Shown here: positions 26,835-35,703 of the stretch, in pieces | How the letters are laid out: each line of letters opens with the position of its first letter | Numbering within the stretch: position 1 is the first letter of the stretch | Assembly: GCF_030766935.1 (NCBI RefSeq) | Contig: NZ_JASERL010000009.1 | Span: 124,001 to 188,000, forward strand | DNA length: 64,000 nt | Direction: 5' to 3' | Source of the DNA: Streptomyces sp. KL109B | GTDB taxonomy: Bacteria > Actinomycetota > Actinomycetes > Streptomycetales > Streptomycetaceae | Position numbers and translations under genes: made by a program | Notes under the pieces: generated by a model | Databases searched by the model: none | What the model was told of the DNA's origin: nothing | The model's input: only the letters and a program-made list of their open reading frames with translations

Positions 26835-26865
26835 CGGCCACGACAACCTGCCCAAGTCGTGGCCG
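26835..26865. terminator. Bidirectional hairpin terminator
   Basis: 10-bp perfect stem (CGGCCACGAC / GTCGTGGCCG) with an 11-base loop, immediately after the cholesterol oxidase stop and 13 bp from the stop of the convergent gene. Confidence 0.75.
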
Positions 26866-26877
26866 CCGCACGGGGGT

Positions 26878-27372
26878 TCACGGCTTGGGCAGCGCGCACA
26901 CCGTGTCGAGACCCAACACATGATTGAGCCGTCCGAAGGCCAGCCAGGAGCCGATGGCCATGCTCAGCTCCACGATCTCGGCCTGGCTGTAGTGGGCGGT
27001 CATCCGCTTCCAGAACTCCTCGTCCAGGCCGTGGTGGTCGACGGCGTACCGCTCCGCGTACTCGGCCGCGAGCCGGGTCCGGTCGTCGAACGCGTCGGTC
27101 TCGCGCCAGTCCTCGACGGCGTCGACGAACGACTCCTCGACCTTCTCGCCGTCCCGCTCGGTGCGCCAGTCCAGGCAGAACAGGCACCCGTTGAGCTGCG
27201 CGATCCGCAGCCGCGCGGCCTCGAACTCCCGCAGCCCCAGGGTCGAGTGGTCGTACACGGCCATGGAGAACTGCGCCGCCGCGGGCCCGATGCCGGGCAC
27301 CATCTCGCCCCACACGTACGGGATGGGTTCCTGGCCGTCAGGTATGTCGATCCTCATGGCTGCTTCGCTCAT
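26878..27372 (-). CDS. AhpD-like / carboxymuconolactone decarboxylase family protein
   Basis: 164 residues, all-helical AhpD fold. The redox motif C-x-x-C is in RIAQLNGCLFCLDWRTER, with a downstream His in LNHVLGLD, as in peroxidase-like members of the carboxymuconolactone decarboxylase superfamily. A thiol-dependent peroxidase or disulfide reductase role is possible. The start ATG overlaps the stop of the upstream dehydrogenase-like gene (ATGA), so the two are co-translated. The physiological substrate is unknown. Confidence 0.88.
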   Translation of the reverse strand: MSEAAMRIDIPDGQEPIPYVWGEMVPGIGPAAAQFSMAVYDHSTLGLREFEAARLRIAQLNGCLFCLDWRTERDGEKVEESFVDAVEDWRETDAFDDRTRLAAEYAERYAVDHHGLDEEFWKRMTAHYSQAEIVELSMAIGSWLAFGRLNHVLGLDTVCALPKP

Positions 27373-28451
27373 GGCTGCTTCCTTCCGAGTCGGCCGACGG
27401 CGGGGGACACCGGCACGTCGAGCGCGTCGTAGAGTCCGGGCGGCGCGGCCACGAGCCAGTCGATCGCGCCGACGAGACGCCCGACGGCGGTCGCGTTTCC
27501 GCCCGCCGCGTGGTTGCCGCCCTCGTCGGTGGCCTGGACGGTGACCTCGATGCGCGGGCGGCCCTCGACGATCACCCGGTGCGCGCCGGCCCCGCCACCG
27601 GGCGGCACCGGCCAGTCGGGCGCACAGGACGGATGGATCCGCGTCACGTGCTCGACGACGATGCGCACCTCGCCGTCCACGACGCCCTGCACCTCGAAGC
27701 GGACCGCGCCCTGGGTGCCCGCGGCGAAGGCGCCCATGGTCGCCGTCGTGACGTCGCTCTCCAGGGGCCGACGCTCCAACGTCTCGCGGATCTCGTCGAG
27801 TTCGACCCCGAGCGCCCGCGCCATCAGCCTCAGCTGCCCGCCCCACACCATCGTCGGTATGGACTCCGCCAGCATCAGGGGCTCGTACTCCATGGGGTGT
27901 CCCATGCCGACGAGGTCGCGTACCGAGTCCTCCTGGTCGTACGTCGAGTAGTCGAAGATCTCCTGGCAGCGCAGTACGTCGATGTGGGTGCCGAGTCCGC
28001 TGACCAGCAGGGGCAGTACGTCGTTGGCCCAGCCGGGGTCGACGCCGGACACGAACAGCGAGCCGCCGCCCTCCGCGATGGCGGCGCGCACCGGATCGGT
28101 GAAGTCGGGCGGTGCGCCGCGGTGGTCGTAGAGCGGATAGAGGGCGGGGGAGACGACGACGGCGCCTGCGCGCAGTGCGCGGCAGATGTCGTCGAGGGCC
28201 TCGGCGGGGCGCAGTTCGCCGGAGGCCGCGTAGAAGACGGCGCCGGGCCGGGCCGCGAGCACCGCGTCGACGTCCGTCGTCGCGGTGAGACCGAGGGCGT
28301 GGTCGTAACCGGCCAGGTCGCCCGCGTCGCGGCCGTCCTTGGCGGGGTCGTGCACGAGCACGCCGCAGAGTTCGAGCCCGGGGTGGGCGTCGACGGCTCG
28401 GATCGCCGCGCGTCCCACGTTCCCGGTGCCCCAGACCACCGTGGAAGTCAT
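27369..28451 (-). CDS. NAD(P)-binding dihydrodipicolinate-reductase-like protein
   Basis: 360 residues. The N-terminal Rossmann fold is plain: VVWGTGNVGRAAIRAV. The overall layout (VSGVDPGWANDVLPLL, then a C-terminal catalytic and dimer domain) resembles the dihydrodipicolinate reductase / 2,4-diaminopentanoate dehydrogenase-like proteins common in actinomycetes. It is translated with the AhpD-like gene. Redox chemistry on an unknown small molecule is the safest reading. The start is the first ATG before the Rossmann fold; the ribosome site is weak. Confidence 0.8.
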   Translation of the reverse strand: MTSTVVWGTGNVGRAAIRAVDAHPGLELCGVLVHDPAKDGRDAGDLAGYDHALGLTATTDVDAVLAARPGAVFYAASGELRPAEALDDICRALRAGAVVVSPALYPLYDHRGAPPDFTDPVRAAIAEGGGSLFVSGVDPGWANDVLPLLVSGLGTHIDVLRCQEIFDYSTYDQEDSVRDLVGMGHPMEYEPLMLAESIPTMVWGGQLRLMARALGVELDEIRETLERRPLESDVTTATMGAFAAGTQGAVRFEVQGVVDGEVRIVVEHVTRIHPSCAPDWPVPPGGGAGAHRVIVEGRPRIEVTVQATDEGGNHAAGGNATAVGRLVGAIDWLVAAPPGLYDALDVPVSPAVGRLGRKQP

Positions 28452-28589
28452 GCGCCGGAGCGTAACTTGACGTGTCGTCAGTTCATAGACCCGCCACGTG
28501 GGTTGCCGCCCCCGCCGCAGCGTCAGCCTGTCGATCACGGTCGGCCAGGGCCGTAATATTGGGCTCTTCTCGTGGGTGGGGGGAAACAC

Positions 28590-29615
28590 ATGGGCAAGCA
28601 ACGCCCCGGCGCGGGGCCGACCTTGGAGCAGGTGGCCGCGCTCGCCGGTGTGGGGCGGGGCACCGTCTCCCGTGTCATCAACAACGTGGCAGGGGTGAAG
28701 GAGTCGACGCGCCGCACCGTGCAGCGTGCCATCGCCGAGCTCGAGTACGTGCCCAACCTGGCGGCCCGGTCACTGGCCGGGCATCGTGCGGACGCGATCG
28801 CTCTGGTGATGACGGAGCCCGACTGGCGGAAATTCGCCGAGCCGTTCTTCTCGGAGACCATTCGTTCCGTCGGGGACGCGTTGACCGATACCAGGATGCA
28901 ACTACTGCTCACGCAGGTATGCACGAGCGAGGAGCGGAAGCGCTTCGTCGAGTACGCGCGTGGCGGCCGGGTCGACGGAGTGCTGCTGATGTCCGTGCAC
29001 GCCGAGGACCCACTGCCCGACATGCTCGCGGACGCCGGGGTGCCCACCGTCATGCTGGGCCGTCGCTCGGGCGACGAGAGCATCACCTACGTGGACGCGG
29101 ACAACGCCGGGGGCGCCCGGAGCGCGGTCACCCACCTGCTGAACAGCGGCCGCCGCGCGGTCGCGACCATCACCGGGCCGCTCGACATGTACGTTGCCCA
29201 GTGCCGGCTGCGTGGCTACCGCGAAGCGCTGGACCGCGCGGGCCTCTACGCGAAGCCGTCCTGGGTCGTCGAAGGGGACTTCACCGAGCAGAGCGGCCGC
29301 ACGGCGATGGCGGAACTCATCGAGCGGGAGCCGGAGATCGACGCCGTGTTCGCCGCGTCGGACAGCATGGCCGCCGGAGCGCTGAACGCCTTGCGGGCGG
29401 CGGGCCGCCGAGTGCCGCGGGACGTCGCGGTGATCGGATTCGACGACTTCCTCCTGGCGCAGCGCACGGACCCGACCTTGACGACCGTGCGCCAACCGCT
29501 CCAGGAGATCGGCCGGACCATGGTGCGGCTGCTTCTGGAGGAAATGGAGGATTCGGGAGTGGCCTGGCGGCATGTCAGCCTGCGTACGGAACTGGTGCTC
29601 CGCGACTCCGCCTGA
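28590..29615 (+). CDS. LacI-family regulator, CebR-like
   Basis: 341 residues. HTH at PTLEQVAALAGVGRGTVSRVIN, then LAARSLAGHRADAIALV and the effector domain with ITGPLDMYVAQCRLRGYREAL and the C-terminal DPTLTTVRQPLQEIG. The HTH and body resemble the cellobiose-responsive repressor CebR. The two GH5 cellulase genes just downstream each have a perfect TGGGAGCGCTCCCA box, CebR's operator, supporting control of extracellular cellulose degradation. It could be the genome's CebR or a paralogue with the same specificity; the cebEFG-bglC transport genes are not in the window. The start at 28590 was preferred over 28572 because GGGTGGGGGGAAACAC precedes it. Confidence 0.88.
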   Translation: MGKQRPGAGPTLEQVAALAGVGRGTVSRVINNVAGVKESTRRTVQRAIAELEYVPNLAARSLAGHRADAIALVMTEPDWRKFAEPFFSETIRSVGDALTDTRMQLLLTQVCTSEERKRFVEYARGGRVDGVLLMSVHAEDPLPDMLADAGVPTVMLGRRSGDESITYVDADNAGGARSAVTHLLNSGRRAVATITGPLDMYVAQCRLRGYREALDRAGLYAKPSWVVEGDFTEQSGRTAMAELIEREPEIDAVFAASDSMAAGALNALRAAGRRVPRDVAVIGFDDFLLAQRTDPTLTTVRQPLQEIGRTMVRLLLEEMEDSGVAWRHVSLRTELVLRDSA

Positions 29616-29673
29616 CCCGCTCGCCCTCCGGATCGCCCCCGCTCGCCCGCCTCACCGCCCGGCATCGAGCGGA

Positions 29674-29698
29674 GGGGCTCCGGCAAGGCCGGAGCCCC
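29674..29698. terminator. Bidirectional hairpin terminator
   Basis: 11-bp perfect stem (GGGGCTCCGGC / GCCGGAGCCCC), 3-base loop, between the convergent lacI-type and GH5 genes. Confidence 0.8.
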
Positions 29699-29705
29699 GG
29701 CGGGT

Positions 29706-31094
29706 TCAGCTGGTGGGGAAGGCGTCGGGCGTGCTGATACGGCTCTTGACCAGCGCCCCCGATTCCGTCAGCACACCGCTGCCGGCGTAGTCGGTGCCGT
29801 CGCACGTGCCGGGTTTGAGCGCCGCGGCGCCCTCATCGGCGTCGGAGTAGGTCCAGTTGGCGTAGCCGATCTTCAACTGGTCCAGCAGATCCAGCCAGGC
29901 CGTGGAACTGGCGCGGTCGACCGCGCCTCCGCCGGTGTAGGTCACCGTCCCGAACTCGGTGACGAACAGCGGCAGTTTCTGGGCCGCACGGCTCACCGCG
30001 GCGCGGTAGTTGTCCTTGTGGCTGGCGGCGTAGAAGTGGAACGTGTACATGATGTTGGTGGCGTTGACCGGGTTGTTGACGACCTCCGACTCGTTGGAGC
30101 CGTCCGAGACGCCGAGCGAGGACCAGCCACGTGTGCCGACGATGACGACGGCGTCCGGGTCGGCGGCGCGGATGACCGGGATGACCTGCTCGGCGTAGTT
30201 CTTGATGGTCGACCAGCTCACGCCGTTGGGCTCATTGGCGATCTCGTAGATCACGTTCTTCTTGTCGGCGTTGCGGGCGGCGACGGACGCGAAGAACGTC
30301 TTGGCCCGTGCGAGGTTGTAGGTCGGGTCGCCCGGCGTCAGGGTGTGGAAGTCGATCATGGCGTACATGCCGCGGGCCTCGGCCATGTCGACAAGGCTGT
30401 TCACCCGGCTGGTGAAGCCCGCCGGGTCGGTCTCGTAGCCGTCCTCCTGCACGTACATGGCGAGGCGCAACAGGTCCGACTTCCAGTCCCCGGCCAGCGC
30501 GTCCATGGAGGCGTTGTTGTAGCACTTGCTGAACCACTGAAGGCCGTGCGTGCTCATGCCGCGCAGCTGGACGGGGCGGTTGTACTGGTTGCACAGGTGG
30601 ACGCCGCACACCTTGAGCTGCCCGTTGACGCCGACCGGGGTGCCGGTGGGCTGGCCGGGATCCGGGTCCGGCGGGGGCTCCTCGCCGCCGATGGAGCCGG
30701 TGCAGGTCACGCCGTTGAGAGCGAAGGCGGCGGGCTTCGGGTTGGCGCCCGTGAACGTCGCCGTGAGGCCCAGGTCGGTGGCGCCGCCGGTGGCCAGGGT
30801 GCGGTTCCAGTCCACGTTGGTGGCGCTGACCGTGGAGCCGGACTGCGACCAGGTGGCGTTCCAGCCCTGGGTCACCTTCTGCCCACCGTCGGACCAGGAC
30901 CACTTCAGGGTCCAGCCACTGACGGGATCGCCCAGGTTGGTGATCTTCACCCCGGCCTGGAATCCTCCCGACCACTGGTTGGTGATCGTGTAGTCGACTC
31001 TGCAGCCCGCGGCGGCCGACGCCGGTGGGCTGACGAGAACGGTGAGGCCAAGGATCGTCGCGCAGGTCGCCAGTAGGGCCAGTAGACGTTTCAC
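29706..31094 (-). CDS. Secreted GH5 endoglucanase with N-terminal CBM2
   Basis: 462 residues. A Sec signal ending SPPASAAA is followed by a family 2 cellulose-binding module (residues about 32-135, with GCRVDYTITNQWSGGFQAGV and Trp-rich strands). Next is a Pro-rich linker (PPPDPDPGQPTG) and a GH5 catalytic domain: general acid/base Glu in IYEIANEPNG and nucleophile Glu in LFVTEFGTV. It hydrolyses beta-1,4-glucan outside the cell. The GTG at 31094 follows GAGGAGCGAGT. A perfect CebR box is centred about 50 bp upstream. The cellobiose-inducible regulation is inferred from that box. Confidence 0.95.
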   Translation of the reverse strand: MKRLLALLATCATILGLTVLVSPPASAAAGCRVDYTITNQWSGGFQAGVKITNLGDPVSGWTLKWSWSDGGQKVTQGWNATWSQSGSTVSATNVDWNRTLATGGATDLGLTATFTGANPKPAAFALNGVTCTGSIGGEEPPPDPDPGQPTGTPVGVNGQLKVCGVHLCNQYNRPVQLRGMSTHGLQWFSKCYNNASMDALAGDWKSDLLRLAMYVQEDGYETDPAGFTSRVNSLVDMAEARGMYAMIDFHTLTPGDPTYNLARAKTFFASVAARNADKKNVIYEIANEPNGVSWSTIKNYAEQVIPVIRAADPDAVVIVGTRGWSSLGVSDGSNESEVVNNPVNATNIMYTFHFYAASHKDNYRAAVSRAAQKLPLFVTEFGTVTYTGGGAVDRASSTAWLDLLDQLKIGYANWTYSDADEGAAALKPGTCDGTDYAGSGVLTESGALVKSRISTPDAFPTS

Positions 31095-31134
31095 ACTCGC
31101 TCCTCGTGTGCCGATGTATGCCGATGAAACTTGC

Positions 31135-31152
31135 ATTGGGAGCGCTCCCAAT
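31135..31152. promoter_or_regulatory. CebR box upstream of the CBM2-GH5 gene
   Basis: TGGGAGCGCTCCCA at 31137-31150, extended to an 18-bp perfect palindrome ATTGGGAGCGCTCCCAAT. It is identical to the CebR operator known from Streptomyces. Confidence 0.92.
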
Positions 31153-31212
31153 ATGGCTCGGGGATCAAGAACAGCTCGGGGACGGGTTTCGCCCTGCTCG
31201 CCGTGCGGCGGC

Positions 31213-33351
31213 TCAGGCCGGGGGCGTTCCCCAGGCCAGGGCCGTGCCGGTGTACGCGGGAACGGCCGGTGCGTCGGTGTACGTCGTCGAGGCCTTCCGG
31301 CTGTAGTCGTTCGTCTCGTCGAAGTTCGACCAGTCCGCCTTGCTCATCCTCAACTGGAGGTCACCGGTGGTGCCGCCGCCGGCCAACGAGCCGCCCGTGA
31401 AGCTCACCTCCACATAGGCGTCCGCGCCCGGTACGGCCGTCGTCAGCGGCACGACCCGCAGCTTGACCTGCGCGCAGCCCACGGCCGCGTAGTCGCACCA
31501 GGCGTTCACGGAGGCCGAGCCGTCGCGTGTGAAGTAGTAGCGGACCGTGACGTCGTCGAGTTTCACGGCGGACGAGCCGGCGTTCAGGACTTGGAGCGAG
31601 GGCCGGATGGCGTTGTCCGTCGCGGAGTTGTCGTCGTTCTTGTACCGCACCTTCAGGGCCCCGGACGGGGTGTCCGGCGACTCCGTGGTGATGGTCAGTG
31701 CCGCCGAGGGAGCGGAGACGTTGCCTGCCGCGTCCCGGGCCCGCACGGTGTAGCCGTACGCCGTGGAGGGCGAGAGCCCGGTGTCGGTGTAGGTCGTGCC
31801 GGTCACCGGCGCCGCGTTCACCCTGGTCGTTCCCCGGTAGACGTCGTACCCGGTCACCCGGGTGTTGTCGGTCGACGCCGTCCAGGACAGCGTGACGCTG
31901 GTGGAGGTCTTGGCCGTGCCGGTCAGACCGGTGGGGGTGGTGGGCGCCTGGGTGTCGTCGGGGTCCGTCGGGCCGTCGTACACGTCGCTCAGGCTGATGC
32001 CGGTGGTGCTGCCGGCGCCGCCCAGGGGAACCTCGTGGTCGAGGCTGACGAACTCGCCGCCGTGCTGCCAGAGTGCCGGCTTGAGCAGGGCGTACTTCTC
32101 CTCGTCCCAGGACTTCCAGTCGTTCAGCAACAGGCCGCCCGTGTCGCCGGAGTTGGGGTTGAGGCACCAGAACGTCTGGTGGATCCGGTGCTCGACGACG
32201 AGGTCCCGCAGCGCGGTCATCCACTTCTGGTTCGGGCCGCCGTCGAGGAAGCCGCCCCACTCGCCGATCAGCAGCGGGGCCTTGTTCTCCTTGTGCAGGT
32301 AGAGCCAGTTCGGGTCCCAGACGTCGCGCTCTAGCGTGCCGCGGTTCCAGTCACCGGTGAACCAGGGCTGCTGGTGGACCAGCGGGCCGTAGTCGTGCGG
32401 GGAGTACACGAGCTGGTCGCTGTGCGCGCCGAGGTCCACGGGATGGTCGCGGGCGCCGCGCAGATTGCCGCCCCACCAGGCCGAGTGGTAGTCGGCGCCC
32501 GTGGTGGAGGTCCAGTCCGCACCGGACTTGGGATAGATCTCGATGCCCTCGCAGAGCACCAGCAGGTGGGGGTTGATGGCGAGCATGCGCTTGCCGGCGG
32601 TCTCGCACACGTACTTGAAGTTGTCCTGGTCCGTCGAGCCGTCCCACTTGGCCCGCGGCGACGTGCCCGCCGTGCCGTGCGGCTCGTTCTTGACGTCCAT
32701 GGCGACGACGGTGTCGTCGTTCTTGTAGCGAGCGGTCACCCACTCCCAGGCGGTGTAGAAGTCCTCGGAGGTGATGCTGCCCTTCCACCACACCGGGTAG
32801 ACGTGGCCGGAGTTGTCGGCCTCGGCGCTGTGCACGTCCAGCATGACCTTGATGCCGTACTGCTTGCACAGGGCGAGCCAGTGGTCGAAGACCTGCACGG
32901 AGGTCTTGCCCGCGAGCTCGGGATTGGCGTAGGTGTTGACGCCGCTCGGGACGGTGGCCTGGCCGTTCTTCCACTCCAGGAGGAGTTGGGTGGAGATGGG
33001 CACGCGGACGATGTTGATGCCGCGGTCGGCCATCGACTTGGTGATGTCGTTGATGTTGGCGGACCACAGTCCGTGGAAGACCCGTTCGCCGGCGTTGAAG
33101 CCGAACCAGTTGGCGCCGGTGAGCCAGACCTCGTCCCCGTTCGCGTCAACGATCTTGTTGCCCTTGGTGTGCAGCCAGTCGTCGCCGGGTGCGGCGGCGG
33201 CCGCCTCGCTGCGCGCGGGGGCCGGTCGCGCCTCTGCCGCGGGCGCCGGCCCGGTCCCGAACAGTAATAATCCGGTGGTCAGTGCCGTAGCGAGCAGCAC
33301 CTGGACGCGCTGGAACGGCCCGGCGCGGCCTCGTCCTGATGACGGTCCCAC
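31213..33351 (-). CDS. Secreted GH5 endoglucanase with FN3 and CBM3 modules
   Basis: 712 residues. The signal peptide is followed by a GH5 domain (residues about 55-430; start DDWLHTKGNKIVDANGDEVW, acid/base Glu in AMDVKNEPHG, nucleophile Glu in LLIGEWGGF). A fibronectin type III module (APTTPTGLTGTAKTSTSVTL, about 475-560) and a C-terminal family 3 cellulose-binding module (GALKVRYKNDDNSATDNAIR onward) complete it. The enzyme is an extracellular cellulase. The GTG at 33351 follows AAAGGGA. A perfect CebR box lies 49 bp upstream. It is transcribed in the same direction as the CBM2-GH5 gene but has its own box, so the two form a co-regulated pair. Confidence 0.95.
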   Translation of the reverse strand: MGPSSGRGRAGPFQRVQVLLATALTTGLLLFGTGPAPAAEARPAPARSEAAAAAPGDDWLHTKGNKIVDANGDEVWLTGANWFGFNAGERVFHGLWSANINDITKSMADRGINIVRVPISTQLLLEWKNGQATVPSGVNTYANPELAGKTSVQVFDHWLALCKQYGIKVMLDVHSAEADNSGHVYPVWWKGSITSEDFYTAWEWVTARYKNDDTVVAMDVKNEPHGTAGTSPRAKWDGSTDQDNFKYVCETAGKRMLAINPHLLVLCEGIEIYPKSGADWTSTTGADYHSAWWGGNLRGARDHPVDLGAHSDQLVYSPHDYGPLVHQQPWFTGDWNRGTLERDVWDPNWLYLHKENKAPLLIGEWGGFLDGGPNQKWMTALRDLVVEHRIHQTFWCLNPNSGDTGGLLLNDWKSWDEEKYALLKPALWQHGGEFVSLDHEVPLGGAGSTTGISLSDVYDGPTDPDDTQAPTTPTGLTGTAKTSTSVTLSWTASTDNTRVTGYDVYRGTTRVNAAPVTGTTYTDTGLSPSTAYGYTVRARDAAGNVSAPSAALTITTESPDTPSGALKVRYKNDDNSATDNAIRPSLQVLNAGSSAVKLDDVTVRYYFTRDGSASVNAWCDYAAVGCAQVKLRVVPLTTAVPGADAYVEVSFTGGSLAGGGTTGDLQLRMSKADWSNFDETNDYSRKASTTYTDAPAVPAYTGTALAWGTPPA

Positions 33352-33399
33352 GATGTCCCTTTCTGTCGCATGGCCGGAGCAAGAAACATGGAACAGCGT

Positions 33400-33413
33400 T
33401 GGGAGCGCTCCCA
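33400..33413. promoter_or_regulatory. CebR box upstream of the GH5-FN3-CBM3 gene
   Basis: A perfect 14-bp TGGGAGCGCTCCCA about 50 bp before the start codon of the minus-strand cellulase. Confidence 0.92.
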
Positions 33414-33618
33414 GAATTGCGCGCTGTTCATGAAGCCAGGCGCCTTGGGGGCTGTCAACCTTTTGAACGAAGGCGGCCAGGTCCTTTCGGCCGCGGAGTT
33501 CAGCGTCGGGTGGCGGCGGGTTGGCGGCGTCGTATGGCCGTCAAGTGCCCACGACTGCTTGGGACTTCCTCTGGTGGGCCGGCAGTGGCCCACTGGAACC
33601 GGAAGTTCGAGAGGGGGC

Positions 33619-33644
33619 GGTCGCCTCGCAGAGGTGAGGCGACC
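33619..33644 (-). terminator. Hairpin terminator of the PLD-fold gene
   Basis: 9-bp perfect stem (GGTCGCCTC / GAGGCGACC), 8-base loop, about 30 bp beyond the stop codon of the minus-strand gene. Confidence 0.7.
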
Positions 33645-33674
33645 GGCCGGGGGCCTCACCGGGCCCCACGTGTC

Positions 33675-34985
33675 CTACTGCTGCAGCTGCTTCGGGTCGA
33701 TCGGGATCTCGGGTGCCGTGTTCTCTGCGCGCTCCTCGGCGCTCAACTTCCGCACCACGGTCCCGCAGCAGCGGTTGTACTGGTTCTGCCAGTCCGCCAT
33801 GAACATGTCGTAGCTGGACTGTCCGACCAGCTTCAGGTCCGACTCGTCGTTGTGCCAGACGGCGTTGCTGGTCCAGTTCGCGGAGCCGGTGAACACGAGT
33901 TTGGCGTTGCTCGCCCCCGCGTAACCGCCGCTGATCATCATGTACTTGTTGTGCGTGTAGTGCAGAGCGTTGCCGTTCGCGTCGGTGCCGCGGCTGGTGT
34001 CGTGCACCTCGATGTTCGTCCGGTCCCGCAGGTAGTTCTCGACGCTGCCGTCGACCTGGCCGGCGGTGAAGAGTATGCGTATCTTGACGCCGGATTTCGC
34101 CAGGCTCACCAGCTTCTTCGGCAGCTCCAGATAGTTCGGGTCGCCCGACTGTCCCTGAGAGGTCCACTGGAACATGGCGATGTTGATCGTGGCCGGTGCC
34201 TTGACGTTGTTCAGGAAGTCGACCCAGGTGTTGCTCTTGGTGCGCGCCTTGGGCCACTGGTACGAGGGCGGGGACACCGTCGTCCTGGCGGCCGTGCCAC
34301 TGGTGGAGTTGTAGTAGTCGGGCATCAGCGGGCCCGGGCCGCCCTGTGCCCCCTTGGACATGGCGGTGAAGTAGCGGACGTAGGAGTTGTACAGGTCGAC
34401 GTTGCCCTTGACGGTGGCGCTGCTGTTCCACGCGGTCTTGACCTGGGCGGAGGTGGGGTTGGCGCTGCTGACGGTCACCGTCCTGTTCGCGTCGCTCCCG
34501 CCACTGAGCATGTAGTACTTCGCGTGCAGGGCGGAGCCGGAGTAGTGGGTCAGGCAGCCGCCCGGGCACATCGCGGCGAAGCTGGAGGCGCGCGGGTCGT
34601 TGCCCAACTCGGTGACCAGCGACTGCCAGACCGCGTTGTCGCTGTGGGAGTCCATCAGCGCCTTGACGATGACGCCGCGCTGGTGCGCGGTGATCAGGGC
34701 GCCCGCGAATTCCGGGCCCGGCCGCGTGCTGCCTATCGAGTACATGGCGACGCGTATGGTCTGCCCGCAACTGGCGCTGTTGATCGACTCGATGATCGGG
34801 CCCATGACGTTCATCTGGGCGTCGGGGTCCTCCGGGTCGTTGAAGCGCGGGCCCGGGCTTGAGGTGAACGTCCGCGACTCGCAACTGAGCGGAGCCTTGG
34901 CCTGCTTGACCGCCGCCTGTGCCGTTGTCGGCGACAGCGCGGTGACGGCCAGTGCGGTGATCAACGTGAGGGTTCTTCGCTTCAT
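33675..34985 (-). CDS. Secreted phospholipase D-fold protein with variant HxK motifs
   Basis: 436 residues. A Sec signal ends at TTAQA (residue about 24). Two PLD half-domains are visible: HAKYYMLSGG and HNKYMMISGG, each with the HxK pair followed by SxN-type text (VSSANPT, FTGSANWT). In both motifs the Asp normally five residues after the Lys is replaced by Ser, as in some endonuclease-like and phosphatidylserine-type members, so activity on phospholipid is not assured. A secreted phosphodiesterase or nuclease is equally possible. GAAAGG precedes the ATG. It has its own hairpin terminator. Confidence 0.85.
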   Translation of the reverse strand: MKRRTLTLITALAVTALSPTTAQAAVKQAKAPLSCESRTFTSSPGPRFNDPEDPDAQMNVMGPIIESINSASCGQTIRVAMYSIGSTRPGPEFAGALITAHQRGVIVKALMDSHSDNAVWQSLVTELGNDPRASSFAAMCPGGCLTHYSGSALHAKYYMLSGGSDANRTVTVSSANPTSAQVKTAWNSSATVKGNVDLYNSYVRYFTAMSKGAQGGPGPLMPDYYNSTSGTAARTTVSPPSYQWPKARTKSNTWVDFLNNVKAPATINIAMFQWTSQGQSGDPNYLELPKKLVSLAKSGVKIRILFTAGQVDGSVENYLRDRTNIEVHDTSRGTDANGNALHYTHNKYMMISGGYAGASNAKLVFTGSANWTSNAVWHNDESDLKLVGQSSYDMFMADWQNQYNRCCGTVVRKLSAEERAENTAPEIPIDPKQLQQ

Positions 34986-35703
34986 GGACGGGCCTTTCGG
35001 GCTTTCAGTGGGTTGTTGATGATGAGGAGTTCGGGGAGGGGCGCTGTGCTGATCGACCCGTGCGTGGTCGCCGAGTTGGGCCTGGTGGTCGATGTCGCGG
35101 CGCGGGCCTGTCAGGCAGTTCGGGGTGACGGGATCGCATCGCCCGTCATCCGGCGTCATCCCGCTGGATGAACTGCCCATGGCCTCGGGTCAGTTGACGG
35201 CGTTCGCTCCGAACGTCAGGCAGCCGTCGCCTGCTTCGGAGGGGCTGGGCGGGGTGGTAGGGCGTATGTGCGTGGCCATGCGTTGGGCTCCTGCAGGGGG
35301 CAGAGGTGTCCGGCGGACATCCCGCGTCGATGAGGTGCCGGTTCGTCGGTGTTTGCCCGAAGTTGTTCGAGGCGTGACCGTCGTTCGGCAAACAGAAGAC
35401 GCGCAAGGGCGCCCGAGGGTTGCACGAGAAAGCGGGGAATCGGCTGTGACGCTGCGCATGTTGAGCCAGAGGGCGAGCCGGCCGCTCCGCGCGTTCGGTG
35501 GGCCGCGTGCGGCGGCGCAGATGCGGCAGGACCAGAAGGCGACGGAGAACGCGTCGATGGGCGCACGACCGCCTCCGCCGAGCAGGCCGCCTCGGCGGAG
35601 GGCTGGGCTTCGGCCCGGTGGACGGGCCGGCAGATCAAGGGGCGATCACGACGCCATGGAGTGCGGCTGGTCGGCCCGCGAGTGACCTCTCCCTCTCCTG
35701 GGG
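34986..35703. other. 718-bp region without an established gene
   Basis: Upstream space of the PLD-fold gene and 3' side of the exporter gene. It holds an imperfect inverted repeat with 8-bp arms TGTTTGCC (35350-35357) and GGCAAACA (35387-35394), and a 29-codon ORF with a good ribosome site on the minus strand (35190-35279). Longer open frames here show no family features and unconvincing codon use. Confidence 0.5.
35190..35279 (-). CDS. Possible small peptide gene, 29 codons
   Basis: An ATG eight bases after AGGAG opens a 29-residue peptide: a Thr/Pro/Ser-rich first half, then EAGDGCLTFGANAVN with one Cys. The ribosome site is better than for many larger genes in the window. No known RiPP leader is recognised and no modifying enzyme is adjacent. 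It may be a real small protein or chance. Confidence 0.3.
   Translation of the reverse strand: MATHIRPTTPPSPSEAGDGCLTFGANAVN

Larger units (their letters stand above)
33352..33674. other. Intergenic region between PLD-fold and cellulase genes
   Basis: 323 bp holding the CebR box and the terminator of the PLD-fold gene. Nothing else recognisable. Confidence 0.5.
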
